A DNA stretch of 64,000 nucleotides from Alphaproteobacteria bacterium (lineage in GTDB: Bacteria > Pseudomonadota > Alphaproteobacteria > Micropepsales > Micropepsaceae): the NCBI GenBank assembly GCA_017308475.1, contig JAFKEU010000005.1, positions 186,001-250,000 of the forward strand, in the 5' to 3' direction. Position numbers and translations under genes: made by a program. The notes below the pieces were generated by a model. That model searched no databases. It was not told where the DNA came from and worked only from the letters and a program-made list of their open reading frames with translations. Of the stretch, positions 1-9,840 are shown piece after piece (within the stretch, counting starts at the first letter, position 1; each line of letters begins with the position of its first letter).

Positions 1-1210
1 CATGGCCGACTTCGCGGCGGCCCGGTCCGCCCATGCGGCCCACCTCGCCGACCGAATAGGGCGGGAAGTTGTAGTGCAGCATGAAGGTTTCCTTGCCCGT
101 GCCGGTCAACCGGTCGACGAACTGCTCGTCCTCGGCGGTGCCCAGCGTGGCGACGACCAGCGCCTGGGTTTCGCCGCGGGTGAACAGGGCCGAACCATGG
201 GTGCGCGGCAGCACGCCCACTTCGGCCACGATCGGGCGGACCGTGACCAGGTCGCGGCCATCGACGCGCTTCTTGGTGTCCAGCACCGCATTGCGCATCA
301 CATGGGCTTCCACGTCATGCATCAGGCCGGAATAGACAATGGCGGATACCTGGCCTTCACCGTCGCCGACAAAACTTTCGGCAAAGGTCTTACGCACGGC
401 GGAGATGGCGTCGCGGCGCTGGTGCTTGTCGGCGATCTGAAAGGCATTGGTCAGCGCATCATGCGTGGCCACCTTCAGCTTCTCGCGAACCGGGGCATGC
501 ACATCCTCGGGCACCGGGCGCGGTTCCTTGGCGGACTTTTCGGCCAGGCGGATGATCGCGTCGATGGCGGCCTGCATCTGGCTATGGGCGAACATCACCG
601 AGCCCAGCATCACGTCTTCCGAAAGTTCCTGGGCTTCGGATTCCACCATCATCACCGCATCGCGGGTGCCGGCGACCACCAAGTCGAGTTGGGATTTTTC
701 CATGTCGTCGACCAGCGGGTTGAGAACATATTCGCCGTCGATATAGCCGACGCGCGCCGCCGCGATCGGGCCCATGAAGGGGATGCCCGAAATCGTCAGC
801 GCCGCGCTGGCGGCGACCATGGCGACGATGTCGGGATCATTTTCCAGGTCGTGGCTCAGCACCTGGGCCACCACCAGCGTTTCGTTGCGATAGCCTTCCG
901 CAAACAGGGGGCGGATCGGCCGGTCGATCAGGCGCGACGTCAGGGTTTCGCGCTCGGTCGGGGCGCGCTCGCGCTTGAAATAGCCGCCCGGAATCTTGCC
1001 GGCGGCATAATAGCGTTCCTGGTAATTCACGGTGAGGGGGAAGAAATCGACCCCTTCCTTGGGCGCGGGCGCGCCGACCACGGTGGCCAGCACGACGGTT
1101 TCGCCATAGGTCGCCAGCACCGCGCCATCGGCCTGGCGCGCGATGCGGCCGGTCTCAAGTGTGAGCGTGCGCCCACCCCATTCAAAGCTTTCCTTTACGA
1201 TATTGAACAT
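1..1210 (-). CDS. pnp: Polyribonucleotide nucleotidyltransferase, C-terminus outside window
   Basis: PNPase degrades RNA 3'-5' by phosphorolysis and is part of the RNA degradosome. About 403 N-terminal residues are visible, starting [14 protein letters not shown] at an ATG at 1210 and running off the left edge. They cover the first RNase PH-like domain ([18 protein letters not shown], then [19 protein letters not shown]), the helical linker, and the start of the second PH domain ([28 protein letters not shown]). It follows rpsO on the same strand, the usual bacterial rpsO-pnp order. KH and S1 domains would lie outside the window. Identification is secure. Confidence 0.97.
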   Translation of the reverse strand, partial: MFNIVKESFEWGGRTLTLETGRIARQADGAVLATYGETVVLATVVGAPAPKEGVDFFPLTVNYQERYYAAGKIPGGYFKRERAPTERETLTSRLIDRPIRPLFAEGYRNETLVVAQVLSHDLENDPDIVAMVAASAALTISGIPFMGPIAAARVGYIDGEYVLNPLVDDMEKSQLDLVVAGTRDAVMMVESEAQELSEDVMLGSVMFAHSQMQAAIDAIIRLAEKSAKEPRPVPEDVHAPVREKLKVATHDALTNAFQIADKHQRRDAISAVRKTFAESFVGDGEGQVSAIVYSGLMHDVEAHVMRNAVLDTKKRVDGRDLVTVRPIVAEVGVLPRTHGSALFTRGETQALVVATLGTAEDEQFVDRLTGTGKETFMLHYNFPPYSVGEVGRMGGPGRREVGH

Positions 1211-1259
1211 CTTTCGTCTTTCGTCCTACCCGGAGCCATATTGCGTCCGGGGCGTGATT

Positions 1260-1302
1260 GGTCCCCCTATGGGACCGGCCCCCGGCGCGGCTCATCCGCG
1301 CC
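1260..1302 (-). promoter_or_regulatory. Paired hairpins in the pnp leader
   Basis: Two short perfect inverted repeats lie between rpsO and pnp: GGTCCC/GGGACC with a 5-base loop (1260-1276) and GGCGCGG/CCGCGCC with a 5-base loop (1284-1302). In E. coli the pnp leader folds into an RNase III target used for autoregulation. The position here suggests a similar role, but that is inference. The hairpins may instead end rpsO transcripts. Confidence 0.4.
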
Positions 1303-1397
1303 TGAAGCAAACCCGGCGCGAAGCTCATCTTCACGCAAGGCAAAACCACGGCGTACGCGCATCGCGCACACCGTGGGCAGTTCTGTCTGTTGCGCTT

Positions 1398-1664
1398 TCA
1401 GCGGCGCAGGCCCAGGCGGCCGATCAGCGACTCATAGCGCTTCACGTCGCGGGACTTCACATAGTCCAGCAGGCTGCGGCGCTGCGACACCATCTTGATC
1501 ATGCCCCGGCGGGAATGATTGTCCTTGGCGTGAGTCTTGAAGTGTTCGGTCAGGTTGGAGATGCGCTCCGACAGGATCGCGATCTGCACTTCCGGCGAAC
1601 CGGAATCATTTTCGCCGGTCGCATATTCGGCGATCAGCTCTTTCTTGCGTTCAGGCGTAATCAT
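1398..1664 (-). CDS. rpsO: 30S ribosomal protein S15
   Basis: S15 is a primary 16S rRNA-binding protein of the small subunit platform. The 88-residue product ([20 protein letters not shown]) has the family's normal length of 88-89, the conserved [15 protein letters not shown] segment and the C-terminal [12 protein letters not shown]. It lies 15 bases downstream of truB and upstream of pnp on the same strand, as in most proteobacteria, so it is probably the tail of the nusA-infB operon with its own internal signals. Confidence 0.98.
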   Translation of the reverse strand: MITPERKKELIAEYATGENDSGSPEVQIAILSERISNLTEHFKTHAKDNHSRRGMIKMVSQRRSLLDYVKSRDVKRYESLIGRLGLRR

Positions 1665-1679
1665 CGGTCATCGGCCCTT

Positions 1680-2627
1680 TCAGGGACTGGAGAAATTGAA
1701 GACGCGAAACGGACGGAGTTCTCCCCCGGCGATTTCGGCCAATGCCACGGGCGAACCGTCTTCTTCCCTGAGATAGACGGTCTGCCCGGTAAGATCGCCC
1801 TCTCCGAATCCGTCCTTCATCCGGGCAAAAAGGCTGCTGCGGATGAGGATGGGATTGCCGGATCGGATGCGAACCGTATCGCCGCCCGTGACAGCCAGCG
1901 CCGGGATGCCGTCCAGCGCGGTTGCAAGGGGCTTCAGATACCCAAAGGCGGCGGGACTATGCATAAAAGGGGTCAGGGTTTCCAGCGTCACCGCGTCTTT
2001 TTCTGCCCAGGCGCCCAGCCGGGTGCGGCGCAGGGCCGAAACATGTCCCAGCGTACCAAGTGAGAGGGCGATGTCGCGGACCCAGGCGCGGACGTAAGTG
2101 CCCTTGCTGCAAGTGATTTCGAACTCGGCGCTATCCCGAACAGCGTTCAGCAGACGGGCCTCGAAGACCTCGATTTCGCGGGGCTCCAGGGTCACGGTTT
2201 CCCCCTCCCGCGCCAGGTCATAGGCCCGCTCTCCACCCACCCGGACGGCGGAATAGGCGGGGGGCACCTGGGAAAGCACCCCGGTGAAGCGGGGCAGCAT
2301 GGCTTCGATGGCTTCGCGGGTGGGGCGGATGTCGCTGGTGCCGGTGACAGCGCCTTCGGCATCGTCGCTGTCGCGCGCCTGGCCCCACGTCGCGGTGAAG
2401 CGATAGGTCTTGTCGGCGTCCATGGCGAAGGGGACCGTCTTGGTCGCCTCGCCAAGTGCGATGGCCAGGATGCCGGTGGCCATGGGGTCCAGGGTACCGG
2501 CGTGACCGGCCTTCTGGGCATCGAAGATGCGGCGCACCGCGGCGACGGCCTGGGTCGAACCCATGCCGATGGGCTTGTCCAGGATCACCCAGCCGTGGAC
2601 GGGCTGGCCCTTTTTTCTACGGCCCAT
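1680..2627 (-). CDS. truB: tRNA pseudouridine(55) synthase
   Basis: TruB makes pseudouridine 55 in the T-loop of elongator tRNAs. The 315-residue product has the catalytic motif GHAGTLDPMATG near residue 40 (Asp nucleophile), the start VHGWVILDKPIGMGS and the C-terminal PUA-like region (GGDTVRIRSGNPI). It sits between rbfA and rpsO on the minus strand with small gaps, consistent with one operon. Length and motifs are normal. Confidence 0.97.
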   Translation of the reverse strand: MGRRKKGQPVHGWVILDKPIGMGSTQAVAAVRRIFDAQKAGHAGTLDPMATGILAIALGEATKTVPFAMDADKTYRFTATWGQARDSDDAEGAVTGTSDIRPTREAIEAMLPRFTGVLSQVPPAYSAVRVGGERAYDLAREGETVTLEPREIEVFEARLLNAVRDSAEFEITCSKGTYVRAWVRDIALSLGTLGHVSALRRTRLGAWAEKDAVTLETLTPFMHSPAAFGYLKPLATALDGIPALAVTGGDTVRIRSGNPILIRSSLFARMKDGFGEGDLTGQTVYLREEDGSPVALAEIAGGELRPFRVFNFSSP

Positions 2628-2687
2628 GGAAAGGCTCCTGAGCCTTTTCCGCCCCCGTAACCAGGGGAGGAAAAGGATGTGCTTGCG

Positions 2688-3155
2688 TCACGATTGTTCG
2701 TCTTCCCGGTCGCCGTCATCGTGTGTGGCCGCGAGATCCCGCTGCACTTCAGGCGACTTGAGGATGTCTTCGATCTTCTGCGCCTCGGCGAAGCTTTCAT
2801 CCTCGACGAATCTCAGTTCGGGCGTGAATTTCATGGCGATGCGGTGGCCCATCTCGCCCCGCAGGAACCCCTTGTGGCGGTTCAGCGCCGCCACCACCGC
2901 CTTGGCATTCTTGCCGCCCAGTGGTTCGCAGAACACCGTGGCATGGCGCATATCGGGCGAGGGCCGGACCTGGGTTATGGTGACCGACACGCCTTCCAGT
3001 TCGGGATCGCGAATCTCGTTGTCGCGCAACACCTCGGCCAAGGCGTGGCGCAGGGATTCGCCCACGCGCAGTTGGCGCTGGGTGGGACCGCTGTCGCGCA
3101 TGTCGCGTCGCCGCCGGGTTGCGGAGGAAGGGCGGTTGGAGGGACGGTGGGACAT
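2688..3155 (-). CDS. rbfA: 30S ribosome-binding factor A
   Basis: RbfA is a KH-type factor needed for late 16S 5'-end processing of the 30S subunit. The 155-residue product shows RQLRVGESLRHALAEVL at its N-terminal helix, then ISVTITQVRPSPDMRHATVF-like core sequence (here VSVTITQVRPSPDMRHATVF), and FTPELRFVEDESFAEAQKIE near the C-terminus. The acidic tail and short basic N-terminal extension are typical of alphaproteobacteria. It lies between infB and truB, the canonical order. Confidence 0.96.
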   Translation of the reverse strand: MSHRPSNRPSSATRRRRDMRDSGPTQRQLRVGESLRHALAEVLRDNEIRDPELEGVSVTITQVRPSPDMRHATVFCEPLGGKNAKAVVAALNRHKGFLRGEMGHRIAMKFTPELRFVEDESFAEAQKIEDILKSPEVQRDLAATHDDGDREDEQS

Positions 3156-3169
3156 CTGGAGAATTCCGT

Positions 3170-3240
3170 CCTCATGCTTCGACTTCGCTCAGCATGAGGA
3201 TTTGGTCAATTGGCCCCCACCCCGAGCTTGTCGAAGGGGG
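3170..3240. repeat. REP-like palindromes between infB and rbfA
   Basis: CCTCATGCT (3170-3178) and AGCATGAGG (3191-3199) are perfect 9-bp arms. They are followed by a CCCC/GGGG stem around GAGCTTGTCGAA (3218-3238). Both halves resemble the dispersed intergenic palindromes built on CTTCGAC/GTCGAAG seen in several alphaproteobacterial genomes. The element sits inside an otherwise compact operon, so it may act as a transcript-processing or stability signal. Confidence 0.6.
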
Positions 3241-3255
3241 AGGGCCGCTAGCCGC

Positions 3256-5778
3256 CTAGAGCGCGCGCTGGATGGTTTCGACCTCGAAACACTCGATGAC
3301 GTCGCCCTTCTGCATGTCCTGGTAGTTGGCGAAGGCCATGCCGCATTCCTGGCCGACCTGGACTTCCTTCACCTCATCCTTGAAGCGCTTGAGCGTCGAC
3401 AATTCGCCTTCGTGGATCACCACATTGTCGCGGATCAGGCGCACCTTTGCTCCGCGGCGCACCACGCCCTCGGTGACCTTGCAGCCGGCGACCTTGCCCA
3501 CCTTGGTGATATTGAACACCTCGAGAATTTCGGCGTTGCCCAGGAACTTCTCGCGCGTTTCCGGCGCCAGAAGGCCCGACAGCGCCGCCTTCACGTCATC
3601 TACCAGGTTGTAGATGATGTTGTAGTAGCGGATTTCCACGCCGTCGCGCTTGGCGCGTTCGCGGGCCTGGGCGTTGGCGCGGACATTGAAGCCGATCACC
3701 GCCGCGCCCGAGGCATGGGCCAGGATCACGTCGCTTTCGGTGATGCCGCCGACGCCGGACTGAAGGATCTGGGCGCCCACTTCGTCGGTGCCAAGCTTGG
3801 CCAGCGCGCCCTGGATGGCTTCGGAGGAGCCCTGGACATCGGCCTTCAGCACCAGCGGCAACTGGCGCTTCTCGCCCGCCTCGCGGGTCTGCAGCAACTG
3901 GTCCAGCGTCTGGCGGCTGGACGATGCCTGGCGCTGTTCGCGGCGCTTGCGGGCCCGGTATTCGGCGACCTCGCGGGCGCGCGCTTCCGATTCCACCACC
4001 ACCATTTCGTCGCCGGCTTCGGGCGGCGCCGAAAGGCCCAGCACCTCGATGGGCGTGGAGGGGCCGGCTTCCTTCACCGTCTCACCGCGCTCGTTGGCCA
4101 GAAGCCGCACCCTGCCCCATTCGCTGCCGGCGACGACGATGTCGCCCACCTTCAGCGTGCCGCGCTGCACCAGCACGGTGGCGACAGGACCACGGCCCTT
4201 GTCCAGCTTGGCTTCGACCACGGCGCCTTCGGCGGGGCGGTCGGGATTGGCCCTCAGGTCCAGCAGTTCGGCCTGCAGCAGGATGGCTTCTTCCAGCTTG
4301 TCGAGGCCCGTGCCCTTGATGGCGGAGACTTCGACGGCCTGCACGTCGCCGCCCATGTCCTCGACCTGGATTTCATGCTGCAGCAGTTCAGTCTTGACGC
4401 GGGTAGGATTGGCATCGCCTTTGTCGATCTTGTTGATCGCCACGATGATCGGCACATGCGCCGCCTTGGCATGGGCGATGGCTTCCACCGTCTGGGGCAT
4501 CACCCCGTCATCGGCGGCGACCACCAGGATAACAATGTCGGTCACCTTGGCGCCGCGCGCGCGCATCGCGGTGAAGGCGGCGTGGCCGGGCGTGTCCAGG
4601 AAGCTGATCTTCTGGCCCGATCCGAGCTGAATCTGGTAGGCGCCGATATGCTGGGTGATGCCGCCGGCTTCGCCCGCGGCCACGTCGGTCTTGCGCAGCG
4701 CGTCCAGCAGTGAGGTCTTGCCATGGTCGACATGGCCCATGACGGTGACCACGGGCGGACGGGGCCTGAGCGCCGTGTCCGCATCGGCGGCACCGGTCAG
4801 GCCTTCCAGCACGTCGCTTTCGGCCACGCGCTTGACCACATGGCCGTACTCGGTGGCCACCAGTTCGGCGGTGTCGGCGTCGATAATGTCGGCGGGCGTG
4901 GCCATCATGCCGTTCTTCATCAGCACCTTGATCACGTCGACGGCGCGGCGCGCCATGCGGTTGGCGAGGTCGGAGACGGTGATGGTTTCCGGGATCACGA
5001 TGTCGCGCGGACCGGCGGGGCCGGCCTGCTGGCTCTGATGGCCCTTGTTGACGCGCTGCAGGTGGCGGCGATAGGCGGCGACCGAGCGGATGCGTTCGTC
5101 ATCGCCTTCCAGCGCGCGGGTCACGGTCAGCTTGCCGCGGCGGCGCTCGCCTTCGACCTTCTTGGGCGAAGCGGGCACCTTTGCGGCGCCGGGCTTGCCG
5201 GGGCCCTTCTTGGCGCTGCTTTCTTCTTCCTCTTCGTTCTGCAGCCGGCGGCGCGGCGCCTCCTCCGTGACGGCGGCGGCGGGCTTGGGTGCCGTCTCCA
5301 GTCGGCGGGCGGCTTCCTGTTCGGCGCGCTTTCTGGCGGCCTCGTCGGCGGCCTTGCGGGCGTCTTCCTCGGCCTTGCGCTTTTCGGCGGCGATGCGTTC
5401 GGACGCCAGCTGCGCTTCTTCGCGCGCATGGCGTTCGGCTTCCTGCTCGGCGTGGCGGCGGGCCTCGGCGTCGCTGACCTTGGCTTCCGCCAGCGCGGTG
5501 GCCCGGCGGGCCTTTTCCTCTTCCGACAGCTGGCGCAGCACCACGCCGCGCGGGGCGGGGGCCGGGGACTTTTCCGCCGCCTTGGGCGCGGGCCGCTCGG
5601 CGGCCGGTGCGGCGGCAGGCTGGGCGGTGCTGCGCGCGGGAGGCGCGCCCAGGGTGCGCTTCTTCTCCACCACCACGGCCTTGGTGCGGCCATGGCTGAA
5701 GCTCTGCTTGACGGTGGATGTTTCCGTCTTCTTCAGCGACAGCGTCTTGGGGCGCTTGGTTTCGTCGGTATCGCTCAT
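3256..5778 (-). CDS. infB: Translation initiation factor IF-2
   Basis: IF-2 is the GTPase that brings fMet-tRNA to the 30S subunit and joins the subunits. The 840-residue product begins with a short IF2_N-like stretch and a long Ala/Glu/Lys/Arg-rich coiled segment (about residues 80-220), typical of alphaproteobacterial IF-2. It then has the G domain with GHVDHGKT near residue 350, DTPGH and NKID motifs, and the C-terminal beta-barrel domains. It lies downstream of the ylxR-like gene with a 9-base gap. Confidence 0.98.
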   Translation of the reverse strand: MSDTDETKRPKTLSLKKTETSTVKQSFSHGRTKAVVVEKKRTLGAPPARSTAQPAAAPAAERPAPKAAEKSPAPAPRGVVLRQLSEEEKARRATALAEAKVSDAEARRHAEQEAERHAREEAQLASERIAAEKRKAEEDARKAADEAARKRAEQEAARRLETAPKPAAAVTEEAPRRRLQNEEEEESSAKKGPGKPGAAKVPASPKKVEGERRRGKLTVTRALEGDDERIRSVAAYRRHLQRVNKGHQSQQAGPAGPRDIVIPETITVSDLANRMARRAVDVIKVLMKNGMMATPADIIDADTAELVATEYGHVVKRVAESDVLEGLTGAADADTALRPRPPVVTVMGHVDHGKTSLLDALRKTDVAAGEAGGITQHIGAYQIQLGSGQKISFLDTPGHAAFTAMRARGAKVTDIVILVVAADDGVMPQTVEAIAHAKAAHVPIIVAINKIDKGDANPTRVKTELLQHEIQVEDMGGDVQAVEVSAIKGTGLDKLEEAILLQAELLDLRANPDRPAEGAVVEAKLDKGRGPVATVLVQRGTLKVGDIVVAGSEWGRVRLLANERGETVKEAGPSTPIEVLGLSAPPEAGDEMVVVESEARAREVAEYRARKRREQRQASSSRQTLDQLLQTREAGEKRQLPLVLKADVQGSSEAIQGALAKLGTDEVGAQILQSGVGGITESDVILAHASGAAVIGFNVRANAQARERAKRDGVEIRYYNIIYNLVDDVKAALSGLLAPETREKFLGNAEILEVFNITKVGKVAGCKVTEGVVRRGAKVRLIRDNVVIHEGELSTLKRFKDEVKEVQVGQECGMAFANYQDMQKGDVIECFEVETIQRAL

Positions 5779-5787
5779 GAATCTCTT

Positions 5788-6432
5788 TCAGTCCGTGCCG
5801 GGGTTTGAAGCGGGGTTCTGGGAACGGAAGCCGGCAAGGCGTTCCGCATCGAAGACAAGTCTGTCGGCCAGGCCGCCCGGCTGGATGGCGGCATGTATCA
5901 CATTCTCGCGTCCCAGCGCCAAGCCCAATTCGGCGCTGGTAAGGCATTCAAGGACAACACAGCCAAGGTGTTGCCGGTACGCGGCGGCATAGAGCTTTCT
6001 TTTGCCGTCGGCGGCGCCGTCCGACGCCTCGATCAGCACCTTGGGCGGCACAGGCGCATCCAGCGCGCGCTGGACATTGTCGAAGCCCATCACGAGCGCG
6101 CCCGAACGCCGCGCCAGCCCCAGGTCGCCGGTCATGCGCTGAAGCAGCGCCATTTCCGTGCGCGTAGCCAGATCGGCGGTTGCAACAACCGGCTGTTTCG
6201 CGGCCCGGGAGAAAAGCTTTTTCTCCACGGCTTTCGAAACGGCGGCGGCCGTCGCCTCTACCCACAGGCCGCGCCCCGGCAGTTTGCCGGCGACGTCGGG
6301 AACCACATGGCTGCCGGGGTCGGCGACAAAGCGGATCAGGCGGTGTTCGGGCATGACTTCGCCCGACACGATGTCACGGCGTTCCCGTTCCATCGCTTCC
6401 TCCCGATCCATCTTGTGCGCCGGATGTCCCAT
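5788..6432 (-). CDS. ylxR: YlxR (DUF448) / L7Ae-like RNA-binding protein
   Basis: The 214-residue product fuses an N-terminal YlxR domain (EHRLIRFVADPGSHVVPDVAGKLPGRGLW) to a C-terminal L7Ae/L30e-like domain (RRSGALVMGFDNVQRAL and following). This is the usual alphaproteobacterial form encoded between nusA and infB. Its ATG shares one base with the nusA stop (TGATG), so the two are probably translationally coupled. An RNA-binding or transcription-related role is family knowledge; the exact function is unsettled. Confidence 0.93.
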   Translation of the reverse strand: MGHPAHKMDREEAMERERRDIVSGEVMPEHRLIRFVADPGSHVVPDVAGKLPGRGLWVEATAAAVSKAVEKKLFSRAAKQPVVATADLATRTEMALLQRMTGDLGLARRSGALVMGFDNVQRALDAPVPPKVLIEASDGAADGKRKLYAAAYRQHLGCVVLECLTSAELGLALGRENVIHAAIQPGGLADRLVFDAERLAGFRSQNPASNPGTD

Positions 6433-8054
6433 CAGGCTTCCGTCGTCTCCTCGCCCTCGGCGGCTTCGTCCTCGACCACTTCCGGTTCGGGCTCGATCCA
6501 GCCGGCCTTGACGCGCGCCGCCATCACAATGGCGTTGGCGTCGTCTGAGGTAAGATTGAACCCTTCAAGGGCGCCGGGCACGCGCACCCGTTCGGTCTTG
6601 CCGGATGCATCCTTGCCCGTCTCGTAATAGCCGACCAGATCGTCGCCGGCACAGCCGGCCAGGTCTTCCAGTGTCTTGATCTCGTGCTCGCCCAGCACCA
6701 CGGCCATGGCGGCGGTGATGCCGGGCACTTCCAGCACCTGATCCTCGACGCCCAGCGCCAGGCGCTTGTCGTCCATTTCCTTGTTGCGGGCCTCGATGAA
6801 TTCCAGGGCGCGGCTTTGCAGTTCCTGGGCGGTCTCCTCGTCGAAGGCCTCAATCTGGGCGAGTTCGGCCAGCTCGACATAAGCCACGTCCTCGATTGTG
6901 GCGAAGCCTTCCGACGCCAGCAGCTGGGCCACGGTCTCGTCCACGTCCAGGGATTCCATGAACAGCTTGGTGCGTTCGTTGAATTCCTTCTGGCGGCGCT
7001 CCGATTCCTCGGCCTCGGTCAGGATGTCGATCTGCCAGCCGGTCAGCTGGCTGGCCAGGCGCACATTCTGGCCGCGGCGGCCGATGCCCAGCGACAGCTG
7101 TTCGTCGGGCACCACCACTTCGACGCGGTGGGTGTCTTCGTCCAGCACCACCTTGGTGACTTCGGCGGGGGCAAGCGCATTGACGATGAAGGTGGCCGGA
7201 TCGGGGTTCCACGGAATGATGTCGATGCGCTCGCCCTGAAGCTCCTGCACCACCGCCTGCACCCGCACGCCGCGCATGCCGACGCAGGCGCCGACGGGGT
7301 CGATGGAGGAATCCTTGCTGATCACGGCGATCTTGGCGCGGCTGCCCGGATCGCGCGCGACGGCGCGGATTTCGATCACGCCGTCATAGATTTCCGGCAC
7401 TTCTTGGGCGAACAGGCGCACCATGAACTGGGGATGGCTGCGCGACAGGAAGATCTGGGGACCGCGCGCCTCGCGGCGCACGTCATAGATATAGGCGCGG
7501 ATGCGGTCGCCGGGCCGGAAGCTTTCGCGCGGGATCATCTCGTCGCGGCGCACCACGCCCTCGGCCTTGCCGAGGTCCACCACTACCGAGCCGAACTCGC
7601 TGCGCTTGACCACGCCATGCACCACTTCGCCGATGCGGTCCTTGTATTCATCATACTGGCGCTCGCGTTCGGCATCGCGCACCTTCTGCACGATCACCTG
7701 CTTGGCGTTCTGGGCATTGATGCGGTTGAAATCGACCGGCGGCAGAGTTTCGGCGATGATGTCGCCAATCTGGGCGTCGGGATTGCGGCGCCGCGCATCG
7801 GCGAGCGAAATCTCTATCTTGTCGTTGTCGACCATCTCCACGACGTGCAGATAGCGCGAGACATGGGTTTCGCCGGTCTTGGGATCGATATCGACCTTGA
7901 TGTCGTTTTCGGCGCCATAATGGGCCTTGGCGGCGCGCTGCATCGCTTCTTCCATCGCGGTCAGCACCACCGACTTGTCGATGGACTTGTCGCGCGCGAC
8001 GGCGTCGGCGATCTGCAGGAGTTCGAGCCGGTTGGCGGCTACGGTGGAGGCCAT
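6432..8054 (-). CDS. nusA: Transcription termination/antitermination factor NusA
   Basis: NusA binds RNA polymerase and nascent RNA and modulates pausing, termination and antitermination. The 540-residue product has the N-terminal RNAP-binding domain ([17 protein letters not shown]), an S1 domain, two KH domains ([36 protein letters not shown]), two C-terminal helical acidic repeats and an acidic tail. It follows rimP by one base. Confidence 0.98.
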   Translation of the reverse strand: MASTVAANRLELLQIADAVARDKSIDKSVVLTAMEEAMQRAAKAHYGAENDIKVDIDPKTGETHVSRYLHVVEMVDNDKIEISLADARRRNPDAQIGDIIAETLPPVDFNRINAQNAKQVIVQKVRDAERERQYDEYKDRIGEVVHGVVKRSEFGSVVVDLGKAEGVVRRDEMIPRESFRPGDRIRAYIYDVRREARGPQIFLSRSHPQFMVRLFAQEVPEIYDGVIEIRAVARDPGSRAKIAVISKDSSIDPVGACVGMRGVRVQAVVQELQGERIDIIPWNPDPATFIVNALAPAEVTKVVLDEDTHRVEVVVPDEQLSLGIGRRGQNVRLASQLTGWQIDILTEAEESERRQKEFNERTKLFMESLDVDETVAQLLASEGFATIEDVAYVELAELAQIEAFDEETAQELQSRALEFIEARNKEMDDKRLALGVEDQVLEVPGITAAMAVVLGEHEIKTLEDLAGCAGDDLVGYYETGKDASGKTERVRVPGALEGFNLTSDDANAIVMAARVKAGWIEPEPEVVEDEAAEGEETTEA

Positions 8055-8055
8055 G

Positions 8056-8583
8056 TCAGTCTTCTCCTGGAGTGGTAGCCCTCTTTCGGGCCTTCAGATC
8101 TTCGTTGATGAGCTTGTCGGTCAGAACAAGCTTGGCGTTTGCGATGGCACGGAATGGAAACCGGATGTCGGCGTTGTCGGAACGGATGAGTACGTCCTGC
8201 CCGTTGGTGCCCATCAGGAGGGCGCGGAAGCGTTTTCTTTCGCCGAAGGGTGTGGCGACAGGGGCAAAGAGTTCGATCTTGGCCTCATGGCCGGACCAGC
8301 GGGCGAAATCCACCAGCCTGGTCAGCGGCCGGTCGATGCCGGGCGAGGAAACCTCGATCTCGTATTCGCCCTCGATCGGGTCTTCCTGTTCGATGAAATC
8401 CAGAAGGGCGCGGCTGAGTTCGGCGCAGCCTTCCACATCCATGGTGCCGTCGGGACGCTCGGCCATTACCTGCAGCGTGCGGCTGGCGCCGCCCATCATG
8501 CGCAGGCGCACGAGTTTGAAGCCCGCCTTTTCGATGACGGGCTCGAACAGCGGTTCCAGATGGCCGGCGGCCGTGATGGTCAC
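8056..8583 (-). CDS. rimP: Ribosome maturation factor RimP
   Basis: RimP helps assemble the 30S subunit. The C-terminal YlxS domain is clear (EYEIEVSSPGIDRPLTR near the middle), and the N-terminal half has LEPLFEPVIEKAGFKLVRLRM. I choose the GTG at 8583 (about 175 aa) because GAGG lies 5 bases upstream. The same frame is open to a GTG at 8640, which would give 194 aa but sits very near the predicted transcription start. It heads the nusA-infB operon. Confidence 0.93.
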   Translation of the reverse strand: MTITAAGHLEPLFEPVIEKAGFKLVRLRMMGGASRTLQVMAERPDGTMDVEGCAELSRALLDFIEQEDPIEGEYEIEVSSPGIDRPLTRLVDFARWSGHEAKIELFAPVATPFGERKRFRALLMGTNGQDVLIRSDNADIRFPFRAIANAKLVLTDKLINEDLKARKRATTPGED

Positions 8584-8669
8584 TGATCCTCGCGATACAA
8601 AAGCCTTTTCCCCGCGGCGATCCTTTGCGGACCGCCACACAACCGTTTCTTGTTGTCGGGGATGGGCGG

Positions 8670-8698
8670 GATATACGCCCTGACGGGCTTTAGTTCAA
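8670..8698 (-). promoter_or_regulatory. Sigma-70-like promoter of the rimP-nusA-infB operon
   Basis: On the minus strand TTGAAC (8693-8698) and TATATC (8670-8675) are separated by exactly 17 bases. Transcription would start near 8663, leaving an 80-base leader to the chosen rimP start. This is the best-scoring promoter-like element seen in the chromosomal part and precedes the first gene of the operon. Confidence 0.65.
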
Positions 8699-8724
8699 GT
8701 GATCCCCCTCTGGATGCGGGGCCG

Positions 8725-8973
8725 CTACTTCTCTTTCGCGTCGAACAGGATCATGGGCGTTTCACCCTGCTTCTGTTGCTGGGGCGGCGGCTTGGGCTGG
8801 TCCGGGGCCATCGCCCGATCGATGGCGCTCCAGTTCTGGGGGGTCAGCAGGATGTAGACAAAGCCGCAGGTGATCAGGAAGGCCACGATCACGATGCCCA
8901 GGTCGCCGGGGTGCACGCCTGAGAACAGGCCCGGTTGGTCCTCGTCCTTGCGATGGCCGGGTGGAAATTTCAT
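8725..8973 (-). CDS. Small single-span membrane protein, unknown
   Basis: The product is about 82 aa, starting MKFPPGHRKDEDQPG; a start 13 codons upstream is also possible. It has a hydrophilic N-terminus, one hydrophobic segment (DLGIVIVAFLITCGFVYILL) and a Pro/Gln-rich tail. I do not recognise the family. It lies between trmB and rimP on the same strand, immediately upstream of the rimP promoter. Coding status rests on codon pattern, an open frame and position. Confidence 0.6.
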   Translation of the reverse strand: MKFPPGHRKDEDQPGLFSGVHPGDLGIVIVAFLITCGFVYILLTPQNWSAIDRAMAPDQPKPPPQQQKQGETPMILFDAKEK

Positions 8974-9018
8974 GACGGATTTGTACTCCCGGCGGGTCCT
9001 GGGGGAAAGCAATGCCGG

Positions 9019-9723
9019 TCAGCGGCGGAGAAATCTGAGGAAGGTCGGCGGCCCCTTGATTGCCTTGGTTTCGTAACGGGTTGGCGGCCAGTCGGCGGGG
9101 CGGTTTTTCCAGTCCGAGGGCCCCGTGGCGGTCCAGGAAAAGGCCGGGTGGGCCATCAGCCGTTCCAGCGCATAGGGCAGGTAGGATTTGTCGTCGGTGG
9201 CAAAGCGAAGTTCCGCACCGGCCGGCATCTTGCGCGCCAGCAGGTCCAGCATTTCCATCTGCACGAAGCGGCGCTTGTGATGGCGGGTCTTGGGCCAGGG
9301 GTCGGGGAACAGCAGGAAAAACCGCGACAGGCTGGCGTCGGGCAGCCCTTCAATGATTTCGCGGCCGTCGCCCTCGTGTAATCGAACATTGTTCAGCGGC
9401 TTTTCTTCGAGCTTGGTCAGCATCTTGGCCATGCCCATCTCATAGGGTTCGGCGCCGATCAGCCCGGCATGGGGATGATGGGCGGCCTGCCAGTGCAAAT
9501 GTTCTCCAGCGCCGAATCCGATCTCCAGCCAGAGCTCCCTAACAGTGTTCGGGAATTGCCCGGCAGGTTCCACACCAACTTTCCAGGCCAGGTCGGCCAA
9601 AAGGGTCTGGCGCAGCCCCGCCTGGCGAGCCGACAGCTTGGGGCCCTTGCGCCGGCCATAGAGCTTGCGGCGCCCCGCCCCCGGAGGGTGCACGGATTTG
9701 TCGCGGTCGGGGTGATCGGTCAT
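9019..9723 (-). CDS. trmB: tRNA (guanine-N7)-methyltransferase
   Basis: TrmB methylates G46 of tRNA using SAM. The core motifs are ELWLEIGFGAGEHL (SAM-binding), GDGREIIEGLPDASL, and the family signature FFLLFPDPWPKTRHHKRRF. I place the start at the ATG at 9723 (MTDHPDRDKS, 234 aa); an in-frame ATG at 9765 would add 14 residues. In many alphaproteobacteria trmB lies between metK and rimP, as here apart from an intervening permease gene. Confidence 0.95.
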   Translation of the reverse strand: MTDHPDRDKSVHPPGAGRRKLYGRRKGPKLSARQAGLRQTLLADLAWKVGVEPAGQFPNTVRELWLEIGFGAGEHLHWQAAHHPHAGLIGAEPYEMGMAKMLTKLEEKPLNNVRLHEGDGREIIEGLPDASLSRFFLLFPDPWPKTRHHKRRFVQMEMLDLLARKMPAGAELRFATDDKSYLPYALERLMAHPAFSWTATGPSDWKNRPADWPPTRYETKAIKGPPTFLRFLRR

Positions 9724-9840
9724 CGGCGAGGCTTTTCGCGCAAAGCCGCGCCGCTTGGCAACCATGCGGGGTGCCAGTCAATTCTCTATTGACCTGATAG
9801 ACTATAAGAGGATTAATCCCCGCCCAGCCGGGGCATTGCC

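Noticed and set aside
2-1498. 498-codon plus-strand frame at the left edge
   Set aside because: It is antisense to pnp; the minus-strand translation is unmistakable PNPase.
2527-5808. Long plus-strand open frames opposite infB and rbfA (up to 728 codons)
   Set aside because: They are high-GC antisense frames of infB, which has clear GTPase motifs on the other strand; their translations are His/Arg/Ala-rich with no domain.
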